Of a stretch of DNA of 19,506 nt, positions 13,550 through 19,506 are shown piece after piece (within the stretch, counting starts at the first letter, position 1; each line of letters starts with the position of its first letter). Source of the DNA: CAZXIY01 sp964640935 (GTDB lineage Archaea; Thermoplasmatota; Thermoplasmata; Methanomassiliicoccales; Methanomethylophilaceae); assembly GCA_964640935.1 (NCBI GenBank), contig CAZXIY010000022.1:1-19506 (forward strand), in the 5' to 3' direction. A model generated the notes under the pieces. It saw nothing but the letters and a program-made list of their open reading frames with translations. It was not told the DNA's origin and ran no database searches. The translations under genes and the position numbers were made by a program.

Positions 13550-14584
13550 TTGACATGGGATGTACGTCAGGCTGTGATCCTGGTCGGAGGAAAGGGGACC
13601 AGGTTGCGGCCGCTCACCGATAGTTGTCCTAAGCCGGTACTTCCGGTGCTCGACAAACCTTGCTTAGAGTACTTCATCGACTCATTAGCGGAAGCTGGAA
13701 TCAACGATGTGATACTCGCATGCGGATACAGATCCGATCAGGTGGTCGAGGCATTGGGGGACGGATCCAAACAGGGGATATCGATTACATATTCCTACGA
13801 GGATCGTCCGATGGGTACCGGAGGCGCAGTAAAGCTCCTGGAGAGCAGGCTGGACGGTGTTTTTGTAGTGGCCAACGGGGATGTGTTCATAGATCTGGAT
13901 CTGAAGAAGCAGATCGATATGCATTTCTCCAGCGGATCGGACATCACGATAGCTTTGACCCCAGTGGAGAATCCGTGCGAATACGGGATCGCCAGGGTGG
14001 ACGAATCGGGGAGGATAACGGAATTCAAGGAGAAGCCGAGGCCCGAAGAGGTGTTCTCGAACCTGATAAACGCCGGCGTATACATCGTCAATAAAGAAAT
14101 GATGAAATTCATCCCGAAAGGAAGAAAGTACGATTTTTCGAAGGAGTTGTTTCCATTGATAATGAGCAAGGGTTACCGTATACAGGGTTGTCCGGTCAGC
14201 GGACATTGGCGCGATGTCGGAAGGCCGAGCGACCTCTACGAGGCGAATGCGGAGACCGCGGAGAGGTTGTTCGCGGGATGCGATTGGAGCGACCGCGTAT
14301 CGGCTTCGGAGGTCTCGGGTAGGTTCTATGCGGGTCGCGGATCTGCGATACGGTCCTGCGACGTCGTCGATTCGATCTTCCATGAAAATTGCAAAGTCGA
14401 AAGCTCTTCGGTCGTAAATTCATTGGTTCTTTCCGATTGTACTATAAACTCCGCGGTTATTAGTGATTCCATTCTTGGGAAAGGTTGTAAAATCTGCCCG
14501 GGGTCGAAGGTGGTCGATTCTGTTCTCGGAGACCGGACGATCGTCGGCGAAAATGAATGTATATGTGGGTCGAGGGGTGCTTGA
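13550..14584 (+). CDS. Sugar-1-phosphate nucleotidyltransferase, HddC-like
   Basis: Nucleotidyltransferase that activates a sugar 1-phosphate to an NDP-sugar; here probably D-glycero-alpha-D-manno-heptose 1-phosphate, judging from the next two genes. It has 344 residues. The catalytic domain starts with AVILVGGKGTRLRPLTD (8-24) and PKP at 27-29, then GTGGAVK, VVANGDVFIDLD, NAGVYI and the sugar-site HWRDVGRPSDLYEAN. From about residue 265 hydrophobic-x-S/C-x repeats (VVDSIFHENCKVESSSVVNSL) form a left-handed beta-helix tail that short bacterial HddC enzymes lack; mannose-1-phosphate guanylyltransferases have such tails. The start TTG at 13550 is inferred from the promoter and family N-terminus. 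Nucleotide (GDP, ADP or other) cannot be read from sequence. One base separates it from the next gene. Confidence 0.8.
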   Translation: MTWDVRQAVILVGGKGTRLRPLTDSCPKPVLPVLDKPCLEYFIDSLAEAGINDVILACGYRSDQVVEALGDGSKQGISITYSYEDRPMGTGGAVKLLESRLDGVFVVANGDVFIDLDLKKQIDMHFSSGSDITIALTPVENPCEYGIARVDESGRITEFKEKPRPEEVFSNLINAGVYIVNKEMMKFIPKGRKYDFSKELFPLIMSKGYRIQGCPVSGHWRDVGRPSDLYEANAETAERLFAGCDWSDRVSASEVSGRFYAGRGSAIRSCDVVDSIFHENCKVESSSVVNSLVLSDCTINSAVISDSILGKGCKICPGSKVVDSVLGDRTIVGENECICGSRGA

Positions 14585-14585
14585 T

Positions 14586-15668
14586 TTGCAGAAGAAATTA
14601 GTAATTAAGGCGAGAGCGCCACTCAGGATCGGGATCGCCGGGGGCGGTACGGATGTAGATCCGTACGCGTCGGAGAAGGGCGGACTCGTATTCAACACGA
14701 CCATCGACAAATATGCGTACTGCACGTTGGTCCCTAACGACAGCAATGTCATGTCAGTGATATCTCCAGATTATGGCGTTTTCAAGGCTCCGTTGGACAA
14801 AGGCGAGCTTTCTTACGATGGGAACATGGACATTTTCAAAGCGGTCACCAATCATTTCGGTGTCAAGAACGGGTTCGATGCGTACATCTACTCGGATGTT
14901 CCGCCGGGATCAGGGCTCGGGGGTTCCTCGACGCTCATGGTAGCTATCATCGGAGCGGTGACAGAATGGCTCGGCATCAAACTCAAGAAGTATGAGATGG
15001 CCGACCTCGCTTACCGTCTCGAGAGAGAGGACATAGGCCTCAAAGGCGGAAAACAGGATCAGTACGCGGCCGTGTTCGGCGGTTTCAACCTTATGTCGTT
15101 CACGAAGACTGGCGTCAAGGTCAAATCGCTCAAGCTCAGGGAATCGATCATAGAGGAGCTTGAGGAGCGTTCCCTTCTTTGCTACACGGGGAAGGTCAGA
15201 GAATCTGCGGACATCATAGCTTCGCAGGTCAGCGACCTCAAGTCTCACGTATCCTCGGAAGAAGCATACGACGAGTCGAAGAAATTGGCCGTCCGCATAA
15301 GCAAAGCATTGCAGGACGGGGACATCAATGAGACCGGCGAGCTTCTCAATCTCGCCTGGGAGCAGAAGAAGAAGTTCACCGCCAAGGTGACCAACCCTAC
15401 GATAGATGCCCTTTATTCTACCGCAATAGAGAACGGAGCGATAGGCGGCAAAGTGTCCGGGGCCGGAGGCGGCGGTTTCATGTACTTCATTTGCGAGCGC
15501 GGCAAGAAGATGGATGTCGCCGAGAAGCTCAGAGCCCAGGGGGCAGAGATCTCGAATTTCATCTTCGACAGCCACGGCGTCAAATCCGAGGGAATGAATG
15601 TTGGAAGATCGACTCTTGACGGAATTATCTGCAAGCTCGGAAATCATAGCGAGAACAGACCCTGCTGA
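14586..15668 (+). CDS. hddA: GHMP kinase, D-glycero-D-manno-heptose 7-phosphate kinase (HddA-like)
   Basis: GHMP-family sugar kinase. The HddA branch phosphorylates D-glycero-D-manno-heptose 7-phosphate at C1 to the 1,7-bisphosphate. It has 360 residues. It shows the substrate motif RAPLRIGIAGGGTDVDPYAS (10-29), the ATP loop DVPPGSGLGGSSTLM at 104-118 and the third motif KVSGAGGGGFMYF near the C-terminus. This GGGTD form is typical of heptose and fucose kinases rather than galactokinase. The start is TTG 14586, 1 base after the previous stop, with GAGGGGTG at 14573-14579 as Shine-Dalgarno; GTG 14577 and ATG 14553 are possible but lie in the upstream gene. Its last 71 bases overlap the GmhA-GmhB gene. 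Substrate identity relies on the neighbouring isomerase and phosphatase. Confidence 0.87.
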   Translation: MQKKLVIKARAPLRIGIAGGGTDVDPYASEKGGLVFNTTIDKYAYCTLVPNDSNVMSVISPDYGVFKAPLDKGELSYDGNMDIFKAVTNHFGVKNGFDAYIYSDVPPGSGLGGSSTLMVAIIGAVTEWLGIKLKKYEMADLAYRLEREDIGLKGGKQDQYAAVFGGFNLMSFTKTGVKVKSLKLRESIIEELEERSLLCYTGKVRESADIIASQVSDLKSHVSSEEAYDESKKLAVRISKALQDGDINETGELLNLAWEQKKKFTAKVTNPTIDALYSTAIENGAIGGKVSGAGGGGFMYFICERGKKMDVAEKLRAQGAEISNFIFDSHGVKSEGMNVGRSTLDGIICKLGNHSENRPC

Positions 15669-16638
15669 GATAGGTGCGATCGCGGATGCGATCACGAAGG
15701 CCGTCAAGGACGGCGGCCGTGCGATCTTCATGGGTAACGGCGGTTCCTCGGCCGACGCGCAGCATATAGCTGCCGAGTTATCGGGCAGATACATGTTCGA
15801 CCGTCCGGCCATGGCAGGCATATCGCTTTCCAATATAGCACCGGTGACGGCCATCGGCAACGACTATTCTTACGATCTCGTTTTCAAAAGGCAAATTGAG
15901 GCCGTGTGCCGCAGAGGCGATGCCGTTGTCGGGATATCCACATCCGGGCGGTCAAAGAACGTTCTGCTCGCATTGGAGGCTGCCAAAAAGATCGGGGCCG
16001 TGACGATATCATTCACAGGCGAGGGCGGAGAGATGAAGAACATCGTCGATCACGCTCTCGTCATCCGTTCAAAGGAGACGCCGAGGATCCAGGAGGCGTA
16101 CATGGTGTCCGCCCACATAATCTGCGGCATCGTCGAACGCAATATGTACGGCAGGAAGGCCGTTTTCATGGACAGGGACGATACGATAGTCAGGGACGCG
16201 GTGCACTGCGTCGACCCCGACGACATCGATGTTTTCCCGGGCGTTCCCGAAGCGATAGCGAGACTGAACGATGCAGGCTATCTCGCGATAGTGATAACGA
16301 ACCAATCCGTGATAGGCCGCGGGATGATAGACGAGGCCGGACTCGACAGGATACACGATAAGATGAAGGCGGATATCGCCGCAGGCGGAGGTCGCATCGA
16401 CGACATATTCTTCTGCCCCCATCATCCGGATGCCGGCTGCGAATGCCGCAAGCCGAAGATAGGCATGGGGATACAGGCAATCGATAGATATCACATCGAT
16501 ACACGGGGATCGTATATGATCGGCGATTCGGACAAGGATATGCAGTTCGGCGAGGCCATCGGCTGCAGGACGGTAAAAGTGACGCCGGAATATACATTCC
16601 CAGAAGCGGTCGATGACATACTGAACGGCCGCGTGTGA
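15598..16638 (+). CDS. Fused sedoheptulose-7-phosphate isomerase / heptose-1,7-bisphosphate phosphatase (GmhA-GmhB)
   Basis: One 346-residue polypeptide with two pathway enzymes. Residues 1-185 are a SIS-fold GmhA isomerase (sedoheptulose 7-phosphate to D-glycero-D-manno-heptose 7-phosphate): phosphate loop MGNGGSSADAQHIAAEL at 45-61 with catalytic-type Glu60, SGRSKN at 116-121 and catalytic-type His173. Residues 187-346 are a HAD GmhB phosphatase removing the 7-phosphate: motif I DRDDT with Asp192 and Asp194, TNQS at 234-237, the GmhB zinc loop Cys273/His275/Cys281/Cys283 (CPHHPDAGCECRKP), Lys285 and GDSDKDM at 309-315. All key residues are present in both halves and no stop or frameshift lies at the junction. 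ATG 15598 has GAGGGA upstream and lies inside the kinase gene. Last gene of the operon. Confidence 0.92.
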   Translation: MLEDRLLTELSASSEIIARTDPAEIGAIADAITKAVKDGGRAIFMGNGGSSADAQHIAAELSGRYMFDRPAMAGISLSNIAPVTAIGNDYSYDLVFKRQIEAVCRRGDAVVGISTSGRSKNVLLALEAAKKIGAVTISFTGEGGEMKNIVDHALVIRSKETPRIQEAYMVSAHIICGIVERNMYGRKAVFMDRDDTIVRDAVHCVDPDDIDVFPGVPEAIARLNDAGYLAIVITNQSVIGRGMIDEAGLDRIHDKMKADIAAGGGRIDDIFFCPHHPDAGCECRKPKIGMGIQAIDRYHIDTRGSYMIGDSDKDMQFGEAIGCRTVKVTPEYTFPEAVDDILNGRV

Positions 16639-16674
16639 ACGCGGAGGATACGGGATCATTGCGGGCAATGCCCA

Positions 16675-16712
16675 ACGATCGATCGTCGGCAGTCGATATG
16701 AAGTCGATATCG
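16675..16712. repeat. Palindrome plus direct repeat after the heptose operon
   Basis: ACGATCGATCGT at 16675-16686 is a perfect 12-bp palindrome. AGTCGATAT then occurs twice, at 16691-16699 and 16702-16710, offset by 11 bases (one helical turn), and the second copy runs into CGATATCG, another palindrome. The 167-base gap holds no plausible gene. The cluster looks like a protein-binding site, although it lies between convergent genes rather than at a promoter. Confidence 0.5.
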
Positions 16713-16759
16713 GGGTATTTCCAGTCTATCAATAAAGGAAGATATCGGTTTGGGGGAAG

Positions 16760-16776
16760 CGGTCGACCGGTCTTTT
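16760..16776 (+). terminator. Possible terminator of the heptose operon
   Basis: The palindrome CGGTCGACCG at 16760-16769 overlaps a second one (GACCGGTC, 16765-16772) and is followed by T4 at 16773-16776. It lies about 120 bases after the GmhA-GmhB stop and shortly before the convergent DUF3592-like gene. A termination role is plausible but the palindrome has no real loop. Confidence 0.35.
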
Positions 16777-16805
16777 CTGGCCGAACCATGATTTTGCATT
16801 ATTCA

Positions 16806-17123
16806 TCACAGTATCATGAGGATAAGCCCGATAATCGACAGGACAGCACCGACAAGCATGATTTTGGGTCCATTGTTCTTTGCTACCAGATCTTTTCGGT
16901 CACACTTCTCGGGTTTCGACGGATTATACAATATCTCGACTTCAGACCCTACACCGACATATTTCAGTTCATCCGGGGACGCGCTGACGATGCGTCTGTA
17001 TTCTTTACCTTTGACCGTATAGGTTATCTCGAGTTCACAGACCGGCTTGCGCACCTTGGTGCCTACCATCCTGTGGAATACGTGCTCCACCTTTGCCTTG
17101 CATCTGCCCGTCATCATGGACAT
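16806..17123 (-). CDS. DUF3592-like membrane protein lacking its N-terminal helix
   Basis: A 105-residue protein resembling the DUF3592 fold of unknown function. It has a beta-rich soluble part containing CELEITYTVKGKEYRRIVSA and the family-like VGVGSEVEILYNPSKPEKC at about 55-73, then one C-terminal membrane helix (GPKIMLVGAVLSIIGLILMIL, the last 21 residues). DUF3592 proteins usually begin with another membrane helix, absent here. A 30-residue frame directly upstream encodes exactly such a helix and its stop overlaps this start region. ATG codons at 17123, 17117 and 17114 are all possible; 17117 would give a classic ATGA overlap. The gene may therefore be the larger part of a split or frameshifted gene. 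Confidence 0.6.
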   Translation of the reverse strand: MSMMTGRCKAKVEHVFHRMVGTKVRKPVCELEITYTVKGKEYRRIVSASPDELKYVGVGSEVEILYNPSKPEKCDRKDLVAKNNGPKIMLVGAVLSIIGLILMIL

Positions 17124-17206
17124 CTTAGAGTCTGTACGTACTGTGCGACCCCCGCGATCACCGCAATGAGGCCTGCGAGCGCAAGTATGATTCCTATTGT
17201 GTTCAT
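17114..17206 (-). CDS. 30-residue membrane-helix ORF upstream of the DUF3592-like gene
   Basis: A short open frame of 30 codons that encodes little more than one hydrophobic helix (IGIILALAGLIAVIAGVA) and a short polar tail ending QTLRCP. Its TGA at 17116-17114 overlaps the ATG at 17117 of the next gene as ATGA. A TATA-like element lies about 35-40 bases upstream of its ATG, so it is probably the first translated frame of this transcript. It looks like the missing N-terminal helix of DUF3592, reached by a change of frame of one base. It is either a genuine micro-protein coupled to its neighbour, or the front part of a gene broken by a frameshift or sequencing error. Confidence 0.5.
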   Translation of the reverse strand: MNTIGIILALAGLIAVIAGVAQYVQTLRCP

Positions 17207-17238
17207 GTTGCCATCACTGTTATGCTATTGCGAGCACG

Positions 17239-17250
17239 ATATATTATGAC
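17239..17250 (-). promoter_or_regulatory. TATA box for the split DUF3592 transcript
   Basis: Minus-strand TCATAATATATC is a good TATA-like element. Transcription would begin near 17215-17220, giving a leader of about 10 bases before the ATG at 17206. Confidence 0.5.
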
Positions 17251-17319
17251 GAAACGTCCCCTGTCCGATGTCAAATATGTAAATCACCTATGTTGACAAA
17301 GACAGATGGAAAGAGGATC

Positions 17320-17332
17320 GGGATAGGATCCC
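17320..17332. repeat. Small inverted repeat in the divergent gap
   Basis: GGGAT-AGG-ATCCC is a 5-bp inverted repeat in the 272-base gap between the DUF3592 region and the ABC transporter. It is about 80 bases from either promoter. Apart from the two promoters, this repeat and the one at 17416, I see nothing else in the gap. Confidence 0.3.
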
Positions 17333-17408
17333 TGTAAAGAATTTGCGTCAGGGCATCGTCTTTTTCAGACAGGACCCCGTCGTTAAGAACGGTAACTGTG
17401 TACTTTGA

Positions 17409-17434
17409 TTTTATACTGACACCGAGATAGTCAG
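17409..17434 (+). promoter_or_regulatory. TATA box and overlapping operator-like repeat for ABC operon
   Basis: TTTTATA at 17409-17415 is a TATA-like element for the transporter operon, predicting transcription from about 17438. Directly after it, CTGAC (17416-17420) and GTCAG (17430-17434) form an inverted repeat with a 9-base spacer covering the gap between TATA box and start site. That position is typical for archaeal repressor operators. The repeat arms are short, so chance is possible. Confidence 0.4.
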
Positions 17435-17478
17435 ACAAACAATAATCGATGATCTTGTGTCATATGTGGGAGATGGAG

Positions 17479-18396
17479 ATGTCAGCGGAGAAGATGATCG
17501 TCGTATCGGACCTATACAAGTCCTACGGTGAAGTGAAAGCGGTCGATGGGATATCATTCAGCGTCGAGAAGGGACAGCGTTTTGCTTTCCTTGGGCCGAA
17601 TGGTGCTGGTAAATCCACAACAATATCAATGATGTGCACCCTTTTGAAATCCGACTCCGGCTCAATAACGATAGACGGTCATGACATCAACGACAATGAA
17701 GTGAAGGGCAGTATCGGCGTCGTCTTCCAGGAGAGCCTGCTAGACAAGGACCTGACGGTCCGCGAGAACATAGAATTGGCCGCAGCATTGTACGGTGCTG
17801 ATAAAGGAAAGGCGAAAGAGATCACTAATTCTCTGTCGGCCGAGATGGAACTGACGGATATCATCGACAGGAGATATGGAAAACTCTCCGGCGGACAGCG
17901 CAGAAGGGTCGATATCGCCCGTGCGCTGGTCCACGATCCCAAGGTACTCTTCTTAGATGAGCCATCCACGGGGCTAGATCCCCAAAGCAGAAAACTCATA
18001 TGGAAACTTACCAAAAGACTCTGTGATAAAGGACTCACATTATTCTTCTCCACTCATTACATGGAAGAGGCGGCGAATGCCGACTTCATTGTCATAATCA
18101 ACAACGGCCGTATAGCGGCCAAAGGGACACCGGATATGCTACGCAGGGAATACAGCAACGATAAGGTCCGTATGTTCCCGCGTTCTATGGAGGATATGCT
18201 CCGCAGATTGGCCGACGACGGTCTGGAGTGCCGCAGAGAAGGCGACGCGGTCATCGTTAATGTTCCGTCAACGCTGTCGTCCGTTCCGATCATCGACAGG
18301 TACTCGGATATGCTTATCGGATTCGAGGTCGTCATGGGAAGCATGGACGATGCGTTCATCAGCATCGTCGGTGGGGGTGAAGATCCATGTCAGTGA
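17479..18396 (+). CDS. ABC transporter ATP-binding protein (DrrA-like)
   Basis: ATPase subunit of an ABC-2 type exporter, 305 residues. Walker A GPNGAGKST is at 39-47, the Q-loop is in VVFQESLLDKDLTVREN, the signature is LSGGQRRRVDIARAL, Walker B is VLFLDEPSTGLDP and the switch histidine is in FFSTHYMEEA. All residues needed for ATP hydrolysis are present. The extra C-terminal 80 residues (about 225-305) are usual in DrrA/CcmA-type drug or antibiotic exporters. ATG 17479 is chosen because GGGAGATGGAG at 17468-17478 provides a Shine-Dalgarno; ATGs at 17464 and 17473 are alternatives, and 17449 is unlikely. It overlaps the permease gene by 10 bases, so both form one operon. The substrate is unknown. 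Confidence 0.93.
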   Translation: MSAEKMIVVSDLYKSYGEVKAVDGISFSVEKGQRFAFLGPNGAGKSTTISMMCTLLKSDSGSITIDGHDINDNEVKGSIGVVFQESLLDKDLTVRENIELAAALYGADKGKAKEITNSLSAEMELTDIIDRRYGKLSGGQRRRVDIARALVHDPKVLFLDEPSTGLDPQSRKLIWKLTKRLCDKGLTLFFSTHYMEEAANADFIVIINNGRIAAKGTPDMLRREYSNDKVRMFPRSMEDMLRRLADDGLECRREGDAVIVNVPSTLSSVPIIDRYSDMLIGFEVVMGSMDDAFISIVGGGEDPCQ

Positions 18397-19247
18397 TACC
18401 CGCATTGGTCAAAAGGCACTGTCTGATCTTTTTCAGGGACAAAATGAATGTCTTCTTCTCCATGCTGGGGGCGATCATAGTTCTGTTGCTCTACATAATG
18501 TTCCTAAAGGATCTGATGATCCAGAGCGTTCCCGGAGAATACGGTCCATTCCTGATGGACAGTTGGATCATGGCAGGAATGCTGGCCGTCACATCTGTTA
18601 CGGCAGCACTTGGGTCGTTGGGAATACTGGTGAGTGATAAGACCTCGGGCGCAAGCAAGATAGTCGCAGCATCGCCTGTAAAGCCGATTCAAGTGGCCGC
18701 CGGATACATCATTTCGTCGTTCCTGATAACGATGATGCTGTGCTTCTTCGTGTTGATATTCGCCGAGGTGTTCATCGTTGCATCAGGGGGGTCTTTGCTG
18801 TCGGCGGTGGCTCTGCTGGAGGTCATCGGTGTGATGATCATCGGCACGGCATCGAGCTGTTCCATAATGTTCTTTGTCGCAACATTGCTGAAGACCACAA
18901 ACTCGTACTCCACGGCATGTGTTATCGTCGGTACCCTTGTCGGATTCGTCGCCGGTACTTACATCCCGATGGGGAATCTGCCGGATGTCGTGAGGAACAT
19001 CGTGATGATCATACCTGTATCCCACGAGGCCATGATCATGAGACAGATTTTCATGGATGTACCAGAAGGGCTTTATTTTGAGGGAGCCTCTGCCGACATC
19101 GTACATCAGTTCAATGTAGATATGGGATATTTCTTCAACATCGGAGGCACAGATCTATCTGTATGGGCATCTTTGCTGTTCCTCATCGGCACTGCCATTG
19201 TATTCCTGCTGTTATCGTCGTACATGATATCCAGGAACAGGGACTGA
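18387..19247 (+). CDS. ABC-2 type transporter permease (DrrB-like)
   Basis: Membrane subunit paired with the ATPase before it, 286 residues. About six hydrophobic segments are visible: near 24-41, 62-84, 106-132, 138-165, 172-192 and 262-280. The family-like stretch GTYIPMGNLPDVVRNIVMIIPVSHEAMIMRQIF (about 192-224) lies between the fifth helix and a long external loop before the last one. A coupling-helix-like segment VSDKTSGASKIVAASPVKPIQV follows the second helix. The ATG is preceded by GGGGGTGA and overlaps the ATPase gene by 10 bases, suggesting translational coupling. It probably exports a drug, lipid or peptide; no accessory gene identifies the cargo. It is not the Wzm type that exports O-antigen. 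Confidence 0.9.
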   Translation: MSVIPALVKRHCLIFFRDKMNVFFSMLGAIIVLLLYIMFLKDLMIQSVPGEYGPFLMDSWIMAGMLAVTSVTAALGSLGILVSDKTSGASKIVAASPVKPIQVAAGYIISSFLITMMLCFFVLIFAEVFIVASGGSLLSAVALLEVIGVMIIGTASSCSIMFFVATLLKTTNSYSTACVIVGTLVGFVAGTYIPMGNLPDVVRNIVMIIPVSHEAMIMRQIFMDVPEGLYFEGASADIVHQFNVDMGYFFNIGGTDLSVWASLLFLIGTAIVFLLLSSYMISRNRD

Positions 19248-19415
19248 CACATCATCTTCGCAGGCCCGTATCGTCAATATGCGGATGCGATATTCAATTT
19301 CACGGCAATAACGAAACCGACTGCTGTCAAATGAGCCAGTTAAGTGAAGATCTAATAAAGATATCACATAATCTCTTTGTCTGTCCAAAGGTTACTTTCG
19401 GCCATAGAGGGCCGT

Positions 19416-19432
19416 AGATGACATTGTCATCT
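19416..19432. repeat. 17-bp inverted repeat upstream of the next gene
   Basis: AGATGACA-T-TGTCATCT is a perfect inverted repeat with 8-bp arms and a single central base. It lies about 45 bases upstream of a clear TATA box. A second, weaker repeat CGGCC-ATAGAG-GGCCG precedes it at 19399-19414. The position and symmetry fit a regulator binding site for the gene that starts after the window. Confidence 0.5.
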
Positions 19433-19471
19433 GACCTTACCTATGATTTCCCCAAAGCCGACTCGGGCTAA

Positions 19472-19485
19472 AGTGTATATAATCA
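19472..19485 (+). promoter_or_regulatory. TATA box for a gene beyond the window
   Basis: GTGTATATAATCAC is a strong archaeal TATA element. The window ends about 20 bases later in a purine-rich, Shine-Dalgarno-like GAGGGGTGGAG, so a plus-strand gene probably starts within about 10 bases after position 19506. The rest of 19248-19506 shows no convincing gene. Confidence 0.55.
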
Positions 19486-19506
19486 CATTTTGTTGAGGGG
19501 TGGAGT

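Noticed and set aside
14910..15860. Minus-strand open frame of 316 codons opposite hddA and gmhA
   Set aside because: It lies antisense to two genes with clear motifs, shows no family motif and no Shine-Dalgarno, and its openness is explained by the GC-biased codon pattern of the real genes.
16635..17249. Plus-strand open frame of 204 codons after the heptose operon
   Set aside because: It crosses the palindrome cluster and lies opposite the DUF3592-like gene. It begins with a GTG inside the previous stop region and has no family motif.
19332..19417. 28-codon plus-strand ORF after the exporter (MSQLSEDLIK...)
   Set aside because: There is no Shine-Dalgarno, no promoter at a suitable distance and no recognisable feature; it ends within an inverted repeat.
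1..19506. tRNA/rRNA genes, CRISPR arrays, insertion sequences
   Set aside because: Looked for T-loop (GGTTCGA) contexts with paired stems, regularly spaced repeats and transposase motifs by eye; none were convincing.

Overview
This window is archaeal. It carries the ribosomal stalk set L1-P0-P1/L12, aEF-1beta, an Fe-S DNA primase large subunit, archaeal 4-phosphopantoate-beta-alanine ligase, AK6-type adenylate kinase and the archaeal radical-SAM/HhH protein of the COG1031 type. Several genes have a TATA box about 25 bp upstream of the start codon, so their transcripts are probably leaderless. Gene content, moderately high GC and style suggest a euryarchaeote of the Thermoplasmatota, most likely a Methanomassiliicoccales methanogen. 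That placement is an inference from recall, not a search result.

Layout. At 1-1946 is the end of a ribosomal operon (L1 truncated at its 5' end, P0/L10, P1/L12), closed by oligo-T runs. At 2115-3116 a tandem ribbon-helix-helix regulator and a TrmJ-type RNA methyltransferase converge with no base between their stop codons. At 3296-7390 is a tight five-gene plus-strand operon: phosphopantothenate synthesis (CoA), S-adenosylhomocysteine hydrolase, a PfkB nucleoside-type kinase, AK6 and a CDP-alcohol phosphatidyltransferase. Three of these form a logical route from SAH to adenosine (or inosine) to the nucleotide. At 7392-10103 on the minus strand are PriL and the radical-SAM/HhH protein, each with its own promoter. 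At 10292-12029 are malic enzyme, with a strong GC hairpin after it, and an unrecognised 104-residue protein. At 12050-12493 on the minus strand a 54-residue double zinc-ribbon protein and aEF-1beta form a small operon with a terminator-like hairpin.

At 12631-13500 is a DUF89 metal-dependent phosphatase. It is followed at 13550-16638 by the most interesting part of the window: a compact three-gene operon that encodes all four activities of a nucleotide-activated D-glycero-D-manno-heptose pathway. These are a sugar nucleotidyltransferase (HddC-like), a GHMP heptose-7-phosphate kinase (HddA-like), and a single polypeptide fusing the isomerase GmhA to the phosphatase GmhB. The product is probably destined for cell-surface glycans.

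At 16806-17206 (minus) a DUF3592-like protein lacks its usual N-terminal membrane helix, and a 30-residue open reading frame encoding just such a helix sits immediately upstream with a 4- to 10-base overlap. This is a split or frameshifted gene. At 17479-19247 is a two-gene ABC-2 exporter of the DrrA/DrrB type. The last 259 bases hold no convincing gene but contain a 17-bp inverted repeat and a TATA box for a gene that starts beyond the window.
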